A stretch of DNA of 64,000 nt from positions 2,728,001 to 2,792,000 of the forward strand of contig OZ244854.1 of NCBI GenBank assembly GCA_965220985.1, written 5' to 3'. The position numbers were made by a program, and so were the translations under genes. The stretch comes from JAPPHA01 sp965220985. Lineage in GTDB: Bacteria; Pseudomonadota; Alphaproteobacteria; Rhodobacterales; Rhodobacteraceae. Numbering within the stretch: the first letter of the stretch is position 1; every line of letters begins with the position of its first letter. The notes beneath the pieces are model-generated. The model was not told the origin of the DNA, ran no database searches, and saw nothing but the letters and a program-made list of their open reading frames with translations. This document shows, piece by piece, positions 8,974-18,634 of this stretch.

Positions 8974-9807
8974 ATGATACCGAGGAACTTTCTGTGTGGA
9001 ATGGCCATTCTTGCGCTGGCTGCATGTTCGAAGCCCGTGCTCGACATCGCGGAACCGAGCGAGGAGCAGTATCTGACGGCACAGACCATTATCGAGGATG
9101 CGGACATCGATCCGCCCCGATCGGTTCCTCAAGAAGATATGTCAGCCCTGGTCGAGAGGATTCTGCCGCCAATCAGGAGCGCCGCCACGCAAGTGTGCAT
9201 CGAACTGGCGCAGCCGGCAGAGCGGTGTGAACATGTCAAGACCGCCCGCGTCACCGTCTATCCCGACAACCCGCAAATCAATGCCTATGCGGATGCATCC
9301 GACAGCATCGGTGTCTATGGCGGGCTGGTTGGCGCCGTGGGTCACGAGGATGAAATCGCAGCCATTCTTGCCCATGAATACGCGCACATCATCTACGGGC
9401 ATGTCGAAAGAAAAATGAACAATGCAATGGTCGGACTGGCCATCGCGACCGGTCTGAGCGCTGCGCTCTATGGCGGGTCCGGCTCCTACGATCAGCAAGG
9501 TGCCGAAACCATCATTCAGCTTGGAATGGAAATCGGCGCCAATGCATACAGCCCCGAGTTGGAGATCGAGTCGGATCGAACCGCGATTCACATTCTCAAG
9601 ACCGCGGGATACTCGCCTGCCGCCATGCGCGACGTGCTCGTTCGTCTGAGCCGCGTGAACAAACACGGTCACAATGGCGAATTCGTGGGCGAAGTCGGTT
9701 TCTTTCAAACCCACCCGAGCGATGAGCGGCGGATGGCGCACATCATTTCGGCAATCGAAGATGCCGAAGCCGGCATCCCACTGATCGTGGCAACCGACGA
9801 CGAGTGA
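8974..9807 (+). CDS. M48-family zinc metalloprotease, lipoprotein
   Basis: The 277-residue product starts with a lipoprotein signal whose lipobox LAAC places the lipidated cysteine at residue 18. The zinc-binding HEYAH is at residues 134-138 within ILAHEYAHIIYGH, and the third ligand is likely the Glu of LEIESDRTA. This matches periplasmic M48 proteins of the LoiP/YggG type that act in envelope protein quality control. The ribosome binding site CAGGAGGC is strong. It stands alone, divergent from the DMGDH-like gene and convergent with the monooxygenase, so context gives no more on its role. Confidence 0.88.
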   Translation: MIPRNFLCGMAILALAACSKPVLDIAEPSEEQYLTAQTIIEDADIDPPRSVPQEDMSALVERILPPIRSAATQVCIELAQPAERCEHVKTARVTVYPDNPQINAYADASDSIGVYGGLVGAVGHEDEIAAILAHEYAHIIYGHVERKMNNAMVGLAIATGLSAALYGGSGSYDQQGAETIIQLGMEIGANAYSPELEIESDRTAIHILKTAGYSPAAMRDVLVRLSRVNKHGHNGEFVGEVGFFQTHPSDERRMAHIISAIEDAEAGIPLIVATDDE

Positions 9808-9960
9808 GCCAAGCGGGCTTGGGGAGGGTGCCGTCCCTCTGCACTGAAATTCAAAGAGGCGATCGGAATTGTCCGGTCATCGACCTTCCTCGGACGTGCA
9901 GTGCCACGGTGATGAGGTGACGGGCCGGCGGGTCTTGACTGGACCACCTTGATTGCCGGA

Positions 9961-11568
9961 TCAGGTCTCGCTCTTTCGCTTCCGGCCACAGGCAACCTGC
10001 AAGGCCTCAAGCATCGTTCTCCCGTCTGCGTCACCTGTCCAGGCCACGAACTCGTCAGGGCGGACAAGAACGGATTCGACCTCCCAGCGCTCAAGACACG
10101 GCGCCGTTCCCTTGTCGACGATCGTGAGCGGAATCCGGTCTCCCTTTGTTCCCTCGCGCAATTCTGCAAGGTCAACGCTGCCTCGTTCGGGCAAGAACGC
10201 GGTGAAGCCATCCCCCAGTTGGTCCCACGCATGCGTCCCGTCATCAAGACATGACGGAGCAAGATGGTGACCCGGCCGAGCCGCGAACTGATGGACGCCG
10301 GTTGCACTTGGAAGCCCGTTTGATCCGGCGACGATGGGTGAGCCCTCGTAATTTGGCACGAAACCGTGCACGGCTCTTTGAGGTTTGGCGAGTTCAGCCC
10401 ACGCGGCCTCGAAAGCGTCGCGGTCCTTTTCCGGATCGAACTCCTCGAGAAACCTGCGATCCGAGTCGATCATTCGGGCGATGAAGTTGTCCCGCGTCGA
10501 TGCGAACACCGGATGTCGTTCCACGTGATAGCTGTCGAGAAGCTGTTCGTCGCCCCAGCCTTCGATGACGGCAGCCAGTTTCCAGGCGAGGTTGCGCGCA
10601 TCCTCGAACCCGATGTTGATGCCAAAGCCGCCATATGGAGGGTGGGCGTGGGCCGCATCGCCGGCAAGAAACAACGCCCCCTTTCGGTAGGTCATCGCGT
10701 GTTCGAAGCGCAGGTCCCAGAAGCCGACATACTCGACTGACACATCGACATCCTCGCCGACGACTTCAGAGATGATGGTGCGGGCGTCCAATGTGTCCTT
10801 GGTGGTTTCCGGTTCGACCGGGCAATGGAAAAACCATCCCGACTCGGCGTCGACGCGTCCCAGGAATTTCCAGTAGCCATCCAAATCGGGATCCATGACT
10901 TTCAGGAAAGCCTTGCCGGGAAAGCGCGTCGCGGCGATTTGCGACAGTGCGACGGAGTGAAAGACAAGGAGGACCATTCTTCGGCGTCGATCGTCGATCG
11001 AACGTTCGATTCCGGCGGTCTCGCGAGTGCGTGACAGGGCACCGTCGCAGCCGACCACGAACCTTGAAGTCACCTCGCGTGAGTCGCAACCGGCAGTTTG
11101 CGAAATCTTTACTCGTGCGGCGTCTCCATCTTGAGACACCGAATCGGCGGTCCAGTCAAAAAGTATGTCGACCGATGAAAGGTCCGCGACACGCCTCCGC
11201 AACACTGACTCGGTCGTGTACTGGGGCATTCGCAAACCGGTTTCGGCATAATAGGCGTCGACATCGGCGCGCCTGAGCCAGTCGAATGCCCAGCCGCTGG
11301 TCAATGATCCGTAGGTCGTGGCACCGCCCAGACCGTCAAGGTCCCTGATCGGCAAGGCGGCACGCATGGCTTCGATGATACCCCACGCGCGAAAGTGCTC
11401 GCCAGTCCGCTGTGTCATGTTCTGGCCCTTGGGAACCGGTTGTCTGGCATGGTGACGTTCAATCACCAGTGTAGGTATGCCCCGCTGCCCGAGACCAATT
11501 GCAAGGCCTAAACCGACCGGTCCTCCGCCGACAATGATGACGTCATGTTTCCCTGTCGACAATTCCAC
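9961..11568 (-). CDS. FAD-dependent aromatic-ring monooxygenase (PHBH/PheA/MhpA superfamily)
   Basis: A 535-residue flavoprotein with a GTG start preceded by GGAG and GAAGG. GGGPVGLGLA at about residues 14-23 is the dinucleotide-binding motif; FLAGDAAHAHPPYGGFGIN is the GD motif that contacts the FAD ribityl chain, followed by GFEDARNLAWKLA. The 60-70 residue C-terminal extension is thioredoxin-like in some PheA-type enzymes. Such enzymes hydroxylate phenols or similar rings using NAD(P)H and O2. It is divergent from the aldehyde dehydrogenase/alcohol dehydrogenase pair, which may act downstream. No ring-cleavage dioxygenase is present, so the substrate is open. Confidence 0.85.
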   Translation of the reverse strand: MELSTGKHDVIIVGGGPVGLGLAIGLGQRGIPTLVIERHHARQPVPKGQNMTQRTGEHFRAWGIIEAMRAALPIRDLDGLGGATTYGSLTSGWAFDWLRRADVDAYYAETGLRMPQYTTESVLRRRVADLSSVDILFDWTADSVSQDGDAARVKISQTAGCDSREVTSRFVVGCDGALSRTRETAGIERSIDDRRRRMVLLVFHSVALSQIAATRFPGKAFLKVMDPDLDGYWKFLGRVDAESGWFFHCPVEPETTKDTLDARTIISEVVGEDVDVSVEYVGFWDLRFEHAMTYRKGALFLAGDAAHAHPPYGGFGINIGFEDARNLAWKLAAVIEGWGDEQLLDSYHVERHPVFASTRDNFIARMIDSDRRFLEEFDPEKDRDAFEAAWAELAKPQRAVHGFVPNYEGSPIVAGSNGLPSATGVHQFAARPGHHLAPSCLDDGTHAWDQLGDGFTAFLPERGSVDLAELREGTKGDRIPLTIVDKGTAPCLERWEVESVLVRPDEFVAWTGDADGRTMLEALQVACGRKRKSET

Positions 11569-12058
11569 CCTTCACACTCCGGTTACCGCGGCCACCCGTT
11601 CCACGACAGCCCAACCGCCGTCAGGTTCCCGTCTGTCGTCCCGACGACCGTTCGAGAGCAGCTTCCGGTGGAACGTCGGACTTGCCGTTGCGCCAATTCG
11701 CGTTCATTGGCAATAAGTCCACCACCCGTTTAACATACGAGTGCAACACCTGCGATAGCTGTTCGACGGCTTGACTCACCCACATGTTGCGGTCGAGCCA
11801 GAGTGGTTGGAAGGTGGACAGTCGATCACCGGTATGTGCCGGGGTTGTGACCACTCAACCAGGACGCCGGTCAATCATCGCCGAGCCTGTGACAATCGTC
11901 CTTATCGATGGTATCCGAACGTCGTCGTGAAAGAGCCCTGGTGGCAACCTCACCGATGTCGGGCTGTCACAACCGACATGAGACGACGCTTGCTCGGTTG
12001 GCCAGCCCGCAATCGCTTTGTAGCGCCGGCATGATCGGGTGACATGGGAGACGAGCTG
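11569..12058. other. Divergent intergenic region, about 490 bases, no convincing gene
   Basis: This gap separates the monooxygenase from the aldehyde dehydrogenase operon and should hold both promoters. Short open frames on either strand show no family resemblance or ribosome binding site. The only structure I can support is the inverted repeat at 11956-11979. Confidence 0.5.
11956..11979. promoter_or_regulatory. Inverted repeat, candidate operator upstream of the ALDH/ADH operon
   Basis: ATGTCGG at 11956-11962 and CCGACAT at 11973-11979 form perfect 7-base arms around a 10-base centre, about 80 bases before the aldehyde dehydrogenase start. The arm spacing fits a dimeric repressor, but no regulator gene is adjacent, so this is tentative. 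Confidence 0.3.
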
Positions 12059-13534
12059 ATGAAACTCGCGCGAAACCTTGTCTCGGGATCCTGGGATGCA
12101 GGAACTCCCGGGGATCACGTGGACAGCGTCGATCCTGCCAACGGAAAGCGGGTCGGTCAGGCGGTCGTCGGTACGGCCGTGGTCGCCAATCAAGCAATCG
12201 CCGCCGCACGCGATGCATTCGTCAAGGGTCGGTGGAGCCAGGACATGCGTTTGCGGTCCCGGGTTCTGATGGCTTTTGCCAGCAACCTGCGTGAGCGCCA
12301 CGACGAGATCACCGAATTGCTGGTTCGCGAGAGCGGGAAGATCCGAAAGCAGGCACATCACGAAATTGCGGCCGGAATCAACGAGGCCGAGTATTTTGCC
12401 GGTCTTGCTCGCTCGATACTTGGCAGAACGCTCGAGAGCGCTCCGAACACCTTCTCGATTTTCTTGCGAGAGCCGGCGGGTGTCGCGGGGATCATCGTTC
12501 CATGGAACGCGCCGGTGACGCTTCTTGTCCGTTCGCTCGCACCTGCACTCGCGGCAGGATGCACGTGCGTCATCAAGCCGGCACCGCAGACACCTTTGGT
12601 CAACGCGGCGGTCGTGGAGTGCCTCGATCGGATCGACGAGTTGCCGGCAGGCGTCGTGAATTCGGTGAACGAGAACGGAATCGAGGTTGCCACGGCGCTC
12701 GCGACCAATCCCGAAGTCGACGTGATTTCCTTCACGGGATCGACGCGCACGGGCAAGATCGTGATGGAAAAAGCCGCTGCGTCGGTGAAACGGGTTTCGC
12801 TGGAACTCGGCGGCAAGTCGCCGGCTATCGTCTTTCCCGATGCCGATCTTGATCGTGCGGTTGCGGAAATTTCCCGCGCAGCGATCGCCCTCAACGGACA
12901 GATGTGCACCTGCGTCTCTCGCGTGCTGCTGTTGCCCGAGATCGAGGCCGAGATGACCGAACGCCTCAAGACCGCTCTCTCGTCAGTGCGTATGGGACAC
13001 GGGCTGGAGGAGGGGGTGGAACTCGGTCCCTTGATCGACAAGGCAAGCCAGCAACGGGTCCTCGGCCTGATCGAGAGAGCCCGCGATGAAGCGGACGTGC
13101 TGCTTGAAGGAGTTGCAGGGACCGGTGATCTGGCCGCAGGGTCGTTCGTGTCGCCAACGGTGTTCAAGATCCAGGCCACCCGGGGTCCGCTTGTGCAGAA
13201 CGAGCATTTTGCGCCCATGATCTCGATCGAATCCTGCACCGACGAGACCGATGCCATCTCAAGGGCCAATGCCACGCGCTACGGGCTTGCAGCTTCTCTC
13301 TACACGCGTGATCTGAACCGAGCCATGCGGGTCAGTCGCGCGCTGAAGTTCGGGACGGTTTGGCTCAATTGTCACAACCGGTTGATGGCGGAGGCAGAGA
13401 CGGGCGGATACCGCGAGAGCGGGATGGGACGTCTCCACGGTCCTGAGGCCCTGCACGATTTTCTCGAAACCAAGACAGTGCATCTGGAGGCCGGACTTGA
13501 GCCTGATTCAATACCTGTCACGAATCCTGTTTGA
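12059..13534 (+). CDS. NAD(P)-dependent aldehyde dehydrogenase
   Basis: A 491-residue ALDH-superfamily enzyme oxidising an aldehyde to its acid. The catalytic general base is the Glu of LELGGKSPAIVF and the nucleophile is the first Cys of GQMCTCVSR; FTGSTRTGKIV is the cofactor-binding loop and PWNAPVTLLVRSLAPALAAG the fold signature. The start at 12059 (MKLARNLVSG) is preferred because GGGAG lies 8-9 bases upstream; an ATG at 12044 is in frame but has no good ribosome site. The next gene overlaps its last 38 bases and has its ribosome site inside this gene, so the pair is translationally coupled. Confidence 0.9.
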   Translation: MKLARNLVSGSWDAGTPGDHVDSVDPANGKRVGQAVVGTAVVANQAIAAARDAFVKGRWSQDMRLRSRVLMAFASNLRERHDEITELLVRESGKIRKQAHHEIAAGINEAEYFAGLARSILGRTLESAPNTFSIFLREPAGVAGIIVPWNAPVTLLVRSLAPALAAGCTCVIKPAPQTPLVNAAVVECLDRIDELPAGVVNSVNENGIEVATALATNPEVDVISFTGSTRTGKIVMEKAAASVKRVSLELGGKSPAIVFPDADLDRAVAEISRAAIALNGQMCTCVSRVLLLPEIEAEMTERLKTALSSVRMGHGLEEGVELGPLIDKASQQRVLGLIERARDEADVLLEGVAGTGDLAAGSFVSPTVFKIQATRGPLVQNEHFAPMISIESCTDETDAISRANATRYGLAASLYTRDLNRAMRVSRALKFGTVWLNCHNRLMAEAETGGYRESGMGRLHGPEALHDFLETKTVHLEAGLEPDSIPVTNPV

Positions 13535-14606
13535 GCGCGGCGCCGTCGCGTCGCTCGGAGACGAAGTCGCCGCGCTTGGCATCCGCAGGCCGCTTCTCGT
13601 CACCGATCCGGGCTTGGCGAGAGCGGGAATTCTGGACCGCGTCATTGTGACGCTTCGTCCTGACAGACCGGTTGTCTATGCGAAAACCCCGGAAAACCCG
13701 ACCGAGGCTGCGCTCTCCGAATGCATGGAAATCTGGCGCGAGGAAGGTTGCGATGGCTTGATCGGGCTCGGCGGCGGGTCGCCCCTCGATCTCTCAAAGG
13801 CCGTGGCCTTGCTCGCGAGCCATGGTGGAAACTTTGCGGATTACGACGTCAAGACAGGCGGTTCGGCCATGATCGGCGAGGTCGTTCCTCACATCGCGAT
13901 TCCGACCGCTGCCGGCACCGGTGCCGAAGTCGGGCGCGCGTCTGTCATCATGCTGGACAGTGGCAAGAAGTGCGTTGCCGTCAATCTCAACATGGTGGCC
14001 AATACCGTCATCTGCGATCCGGAACTGACCTTTTCGCTCCCGCCGTCACTGACTGCAGCCACTGGCATCGACGCCGTATCGCATTGCGTCGAGGCCTATC
14101 TCAGCCCGTCCGTCAATCCGCCTGCTGATGCCATAGCTCTCGACGGATTGCGACGAGCAGCACGGTGGTTGCCTGTTGCGGTGAGTAACGGAGATGACAA
14201 GGAAGCTCGCTGGCAGATGATGATGGCCGCTTTGCAGGGCGGGATGGTCTTGCAGAAGGGACTCGGTGCCGCGCATGCAATGGCGAACTCGTTCGGCGAG
14301 ATGAATCTGCATCACGGCACGCTGATCGGCGTGCTGCTTCCCCACGCACTCCGGTTCAATGAGGAGGCGGTGCCAAAGAAGTTCGCGCGGCTTAAGGAAT
14401 TGACAGGGACGGACCAGCCGTTCTCCGAGTGGATGTGCGACTTCGTCCGCGACCTCGGCTTGCCTCAAACCCTTGATTGCCTCGGGGTCTCTCGCGAATA
14501 CCTTCAATCTCTGCCAGCCCGCGCTGCGCTTGATCACCTGAGCGCGACGAACCCGCGACAGGCCGGGGAAGACGACTATGCGTTGATGCTGAACGCAGCT
14601 CTGTAG
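13497..14606 (+). CDS. Iron-containing alcohol dehydrogenase
   Basis: A 369-residue type III alcohol dehydrogenase. The nucleotide-binding GLGGGSPLDLSKA is near residues 92-104; the iron ligands are expected in GIDAVSHCVEAY (Asp and His) and in AAHAMANSFGEMNLHHGT (two His). The start is TTG at 13497, supported by TGGAGG at 13485-13490, six bases upstream and inside the aldehyde dehydrogenase gene. With the ALDH it would form an alcohol-to-aldehyde-to-acid pair. The form GIDAVSHCVEA looks like an alcohol dehydrogenase rather than a maleylacetate reductase, but the latter is the main alternative given the nearby aromatic monooxygenase. Confidence 0.88.
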   Translation: MSLIQYLSRILFERGAVASLGDEVAALGIRRPLLVTDPGLARAGILDRVIVTLRPDRPVVYAKTPENPTEAALSECMEIWREEGCDGLIGLGGGSPLDLSKAVALLASHGGNFADYDVKTGGSAMIGEVVPHIAIPTAAGTGAEVGRASVIMLDSGKKCVAVNLNMVANTVICDPELTFSLPPSLTAATGIDAVSHCVEAYLSPSVNPPADAIALDGLRRAARWLPVAVSNGDDKEARWQMMMAALQGGMVLQKGLGAAHAMANSFGEMNLHHGTLIGVLLPHALRFNEEAVPKKFARLKELTGTDQPFSEWMCDFVRDLGLPQTLDCLGVSREYLQSLPARAALDHLSATNPRQAGEDDYALMLNAAL

Positions 14607-14808
14607 CTGTCGTGTTCTTCGCTTTGCAGGATCAGAACAAACCGGCGCATTGGTCGCGGGAATTCGACGCATGCTCGGTCGTCTGATCACTCCGATGATT
14701 GTCCGAAACGGGTGAACAATTTGTTCGGGCGTCGGCGTCACATTCACTTCTGGACGGATCGTTCCGTTCGGGGGTGGCGCTTGCTGATGCTCGCCCGAGA
14801 CCGTGGAT

Positions 14809-16031
14809 TCAAAGATTGGCGAAGGGCAGTGCGGTGACGCCATTGCCAAGTGGCAGACGCACGTCGCCGGGATGGATCACGTAACCCGGCAATGCGGTGT
14901 CTCCCATATCCCGTTGGAAACTCTTGATGTTCGTGGCCATGGACGGGCGTGGCGTTGCCGACAGCTTGACTTCGACAGGGATTAGGCCTCGCGGAGTCTC
15001 GACCACGAAGTCCACTTCCGTCCCGACCATGGTTCGCCAAAATGACACGCGAGCGTTCATACCTCGATGCGTGACGGTTCTGACGATTTCGGACAGGACC
15101 GCAGTTTCCATGATTGGGCCAGCCATCGGGCCCGATGCAGCATGGACCGGGTCTGTGAGCCCTGTCAGATGACAAAGCGTTCCCACGTCGGAAAAGTACA
15201 CTTTCGGCGTCTTGACCAGTCTCTTCCCGACATTGCCGAAATATGGACGGACGACAATGACTTGATAGGTCGCTTCGAGCACGGACAGCCATGCCTTGAT
15301 CGTGTTGAGCGCAACCCCAAGATCGCGGGCGATGTCGCTCAGATTCAAAGCTGAGCACTTCTTGCTGCCAGCAGACGGAGGAAGTTCAGATATTGGATCA
15401 GGTCACCGACCTGCCGGATCGAACGGACGTCTCTCTCGAGGTAGGACTGGATGTAGCTCGAATGCTATGGGAATGGGCTTCTGGTTGGCCGAGTTGCCAG
15501 TTCGGGGTAGCCTCCGCGAAGGAATTCGTTCCAAAGTTGCTCGTAGGCTCGTTTCGAACCTGACAAACGTTCAGATCCCTCTTCCCAGGCCAGTGGCGCG
15601 TGCGGGCAACCGTCTGCCTCTCGTCTGGACAGCGGCAGCAGTCGCAGCACCGCGACGCGTCCCGCCAGCGACTCGGAGACGTTTTCGGCCAGCAAGAGGT
15701 TTTGCGACCCGATCAGGACGTATTGACCACTGCGACCGCGATCAGAATCGATGATCTCCTTGATGTAGGGCAACAGGTCCGGGATGTGCTGAATCTCGTC
15801 GAGAATGGCGGGAGGCGGGTGCAAGTTCAGGAAACCGCGAGGATCTTGCGTGGCCGCGATTCTGACATCTGGTGGTTCCAGCGAAACGTAGTTGAAACGC
15901 CGTCCAAGCAGGTGCCTCACGAGCGTTGTCTTGCCGGATTGGCGTGGCCCGGTCAGCACGACAGCAGGAAAATCTGCAACCGCCTGCTTGATGACGGGTT
16001 CAATCGAACGTTCGATGTAAGGCGTTTTCAT
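14809..16031 (-). pseudogene. AAA ATPase/DUF4143 protein, inactivated by a stop codon and a frameshift
   Basis: Two fragments on the minus strand together make one family member. The N-terminal part (from ATG at 16031) has Walker A GPRQSGKTT, ILDEIQHIPDL as Walker B and VLIGSQNLLL. The C-terminal part (reading from 15348) is DUF4143 with a PD-(D/E)XK-like EVDFVVETPRGLIPVEVK. Between them the frame continues as HSSYIQSYLERDVRSIRQVG, but it is broken by TAG at 15465-15467, where the family normally has Trp, and by loss of one T in the run at 15347-15349, which shifts the frame at AQL/NLSDI. Two independent lesions indicate a dead gene rather than a single sequencing error. The family is common in mobile or accessory DNA and its function is poorly known. 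Confidence 0.85.
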
Positions 16032-16197
16032 GCTCGACATTATGCATTGGAAATGCAAAATATCGAGTTATTTCGGATGGCGGCCGTCGTGGACTCCCAA
16101 TGCGACTGCCGTGTATCGGCCCCGCCGTTGCACGATGACTTTGGTCGTTGCACCCGGCAATCGGTGCACAGTCGTCGCGCGCCCCGATCGAAATTCC

Positions 16198-17547
16198 TCA
16201 CGGCACGGATTCGGACATAGCGCGCTTCAGCGCAAAGTAGGATGTCTTCGGAGTGCGTTCGAGCGTGTCGAAGTCGACGTGAACGATACCGAACCGTTTG
16301 TCATAGCCAAGCGACCACTCGTAATTGTCGAGAAGGGACCACACGATGTAGGAGCCGACATCGATCCCCTCGGAAATCGCCGTCTTGACCTGTTCGATGT
16401 GGGCATCGATGTACGCGCACCTCTCCTGATCGTTGAAAGTGCCGTCCTCGTCTTGCGCGCTCGCGGCAGCCATTCCGTTCTCGGTCACGTGGATTGGAAG
16501 TCCGTCGCCGTATTCAGCGTGCACCCGGCGCAAAAAATGAAGCAGGCCATCGGGATAGATCTCCCAATCCATGTCGGTTTTTGGCAACGGACCGGCGACC
16601 TCCCGGTATCCCGGGAATCGATTTCCATCTTCATTTGAGCAAGGAGCAATCAGCTTTCGCGTGTAGTAGTTGATCCCGATCCAGTCGACAGGTGCCGCGA
16701 TGATCTCCATGTCCTTTTCCCAACCGGTTGGAAGGTGCGGTTCCAAGCCCTGCAGCGCCCTATCGGGGTAGCCGCGCCCGCGAATGGCCCCCAGAAACCA
16801 CCGGTTGTAGATTTCGTCGTAGAGACGCGCCTTTTCGATCGACTCAGGTCGCTTGTCGGCAGGCTCCGCGTACTCGAAATTGACCACGGCGCCGAGGTTG
16901 GCGAAATCAAGCGAACGCATGGTCTCGATGGCAAGGCCATGGCCAAGAAGAACGTGATGCATCGCCCGCGCGGCTGCCCTGATGTCTCTCATTCCCGGAG
17001 CGTGGACGCCGTCGAAATGCGAGAGCCATGCGACGCACCACGGTTCGTTGATGGGAGCAACCGATGCGACCCGATCCCCGATGCGTTTTGCGATCACTTC
17101 GGCAAAATGGGCGAAGGCGAGGGCGGTGTTGCGGTTGGTCCAGCCCCCTTCATCGGCGAGTGGCGACGGAAGTTCCCAGTGGTAAAGCGTGACCCAGGGT
17201 TCCATGCCAAGCGACAGCACCTGATCGACCAGTCGGTCGTAGAAATCGAGGCCCTCCTCGTTGACCGGACCTCGTCCCTCCGGGATGACCCTTGCCCAGG
17301 ACGTCGAAAACCGCCAGATGTCGAAACCCGCAGCGGCGGCGAGTTCCAGATCCTGCTTGTATCGGTGATAGTGGTCGCACGCGATGCGACCGTCATGGCC
17401 ATGGGCGACGTTTCCGGGCGTGGCCGCGAAGCTGTCCCAATGTGTCAACCCAGCATTCCCGAAGCCATGCCCCTCGATCTGGTAGCTGGAACTGGCAACG
17501 CCAAAGCGGAAGGATGGAGGAAAGTCGTTGCGGGTGAAATTCATCAT
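16198..17547 (-). CDS. bglA: GH1 beta-glucosidase
   Basis: A 449-residue glycoside hydrolase family 1 enzyme of normal length. FRFGVASSSYQIEG and the start-proximal region are typical; the acid/base Glu is in INEPWCVAWLSHF and the nucleophile Glu in HVTENGMA. DIWRFSTSWARVIP and SLLDNYEWSLGY are further signatures. It has no signal peptide, so it acts in the cytoplasm on imported beta-glucosides. Two adjacent ATGs (17547, 17544) are possible starts; GAGAG lies upstream. It follows the LacI gene by about 50 bases on the same strand, so both are probably one transcript, divergent from the agl operon. Confidence 0.93.
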   Translation of the reverse strand: MMNFTRNDFPPSFRFGVASSSYQIEGHGFGNAGLTHWDSFAATPGNVAHGHDGRIACDHYHRYKQDLELAAAAGFDIWRFSTSWARVIPEGRGPVNEEGLDFYDRLVDQVLSLGMEPWVTLYHWELPSPLADEGGWTNRNTALAFAHFAEVIAKRIGDRVASVAPINEPWCVAWLSHFDGVHAPGMRDIRAAARAMHHVLLGHGLAIETMRSLDFANLGAVVNFEYAEPADKRPESIEKARLYDEIYNRWFLGAIRGRGYPDRALQGLEPHLPTGWEKDMEIIAAPVDWIGINYYTRKLIAPCSNEDGNRFPGYREVAGPLPKTDMDWEIYPDGLLHFLRRVHAEYGDGLPIHVTENGMAAASAQDEDGTFNDQERCAYIDAHIEQVKTAISEGIDVGSYIVWSLLDNYEWSLGYDKRFGIVHVDFDTLERTPKTSYFALKRAMSESVP

Positions 17548-17599
17548 GCGGCTCTCTCAAGTTCTTGGGAAACAACGGCAAAACCGCTTGCGTATGGAT

Positions 17600-18634
17600 T
17601 CACGGCTGATCGGACGGAGCCGGGCCGCTGGATTGTCCGACGACGAACGACACGTCCCAGTGCTCGTGGATCGGGCCGGACTGGGGGTGTTTGATGATGT
17701 CGAGGAGCAGTTCCGCGCATCGTTTCCCGGCATCCCTGATCGACGATCTGGTTGCCGTGAACATCGGTGGATCGCCCGTGTTTTCGAGATAGGAGAGATC
17801 GTCGTCGTGGATGACGATCGAGACGTCCTTGCCGATGACCAATCCCCGTTCCAGGAGCGCTCGTCTTGCTCCTATTGCCGGAATGATCGACGAAATCAGC
17901 AAGGCAGTTGGAGGTTCGGGCAGACACGTCAGTCTGGACGTCGCCTCAAAACCGTACAGTTCCGTCATTTCGCCTGACAGGACAAGGTTGTTGTCTGGTT
18001 CGATGCCATGGTCGATCAGCGTCGACTCGTATCCCTGGCGTCGGCGCCGGGCGAATTCCATCGATTCGAGCCCGTTGATCAGCCCGATCCTGCGGTGCCC
18101 AAGGCCGAGCAGATGCTCTGTTGCCAAGCTGAATGCCTGCGCGTTTCCGATGTCCAGCCAGGAGTAGGGTGCCTGCTGTCCTGACGCCCTCCCATGCACG
18201 ACGAACGGAAGTCCGATCTCGTTGAGCATTTCCATGCGAGGGTCGGTGACGTGAGGCGCGTGGACGATAAGCCCGTCAACGACGCGGCTGTTGGCCATTT
18301 CCCGGTATGCTGCCATCTGGCGATCGTCCGACACCACCGACAACTGCATGGTGTATCCTTGCCTGGCATAGGTAGCGCCGGCACCCGCCACGAATTCCGA
18401 AAACAGGGGATTGACCATTTCGTGTTTCGAGGAGACCGGAATGACATGTCCGATGGCCATCGACCGACCTGTCGCAAGCCGAGCGGCATTTCCGTTCGGC
18501 TGGTAGCCGTACCGAATTGCGGCTGCTGCGACCTTGATTCGCGTCGCTTCCCTGACCTCGGGATACCCGTTCAAGGCGCGGCTGACGGTTGTCTGGGACA
18601 GGTCGAGCTTCTCTGCAAGTTCTCTGAGATTCAT
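17600..18634 (-). CDS. aglR: LacI-family repressor (AglR-like)
   Basis: A 344-residue LacI protein: HTH at residues 2-25 (MNLRELAEKLDLSQTTVSRAL), hinge helix ending in GNAARLATGRS, then a periplasmic-binding-like effector domain. The start is at 18634; an in-frame extension to 18763 has no resemblance to the family. It is divergent from aglEFGAK and upstream of bglA, exactly where AglR sits in Rhizobium-type agl loci. It most likely represses both directions through the palindrome at 18938-18949 and is released by an alpha-glucoside or glucose derivative. Confidence 0.88.
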   Translation of the reverse strand: MNLRELAEKLDLSQTTVSRALNGYPEVREATRIKVAAAAIRYGYQPNGNAARLATGRSMAIGHVIPVSSKHEMVNPLFSEFVAGAGATYARQGYTMQLSVVSDDRQMAAYREMANSRVVDGLIVHAPHVTDPRMEMLNEIGLPFVVHGRASGQQAPYSWLDIGNAQAFSLATEHLLGLGHRRIGLINGLESMEFARRRRQGYESTLIDHGIEPDNNLVLSGEMTELYGFEATSRLTCLPEPPTALLISSIIPAIGARRALLERGLVIGKDVSIVIHDDDLSYLENTGDPPMFTATRSSIRDAGKRCAELLLDIIKHPQSGPIHEHWDVSFVVGQSSGPAPSDQP

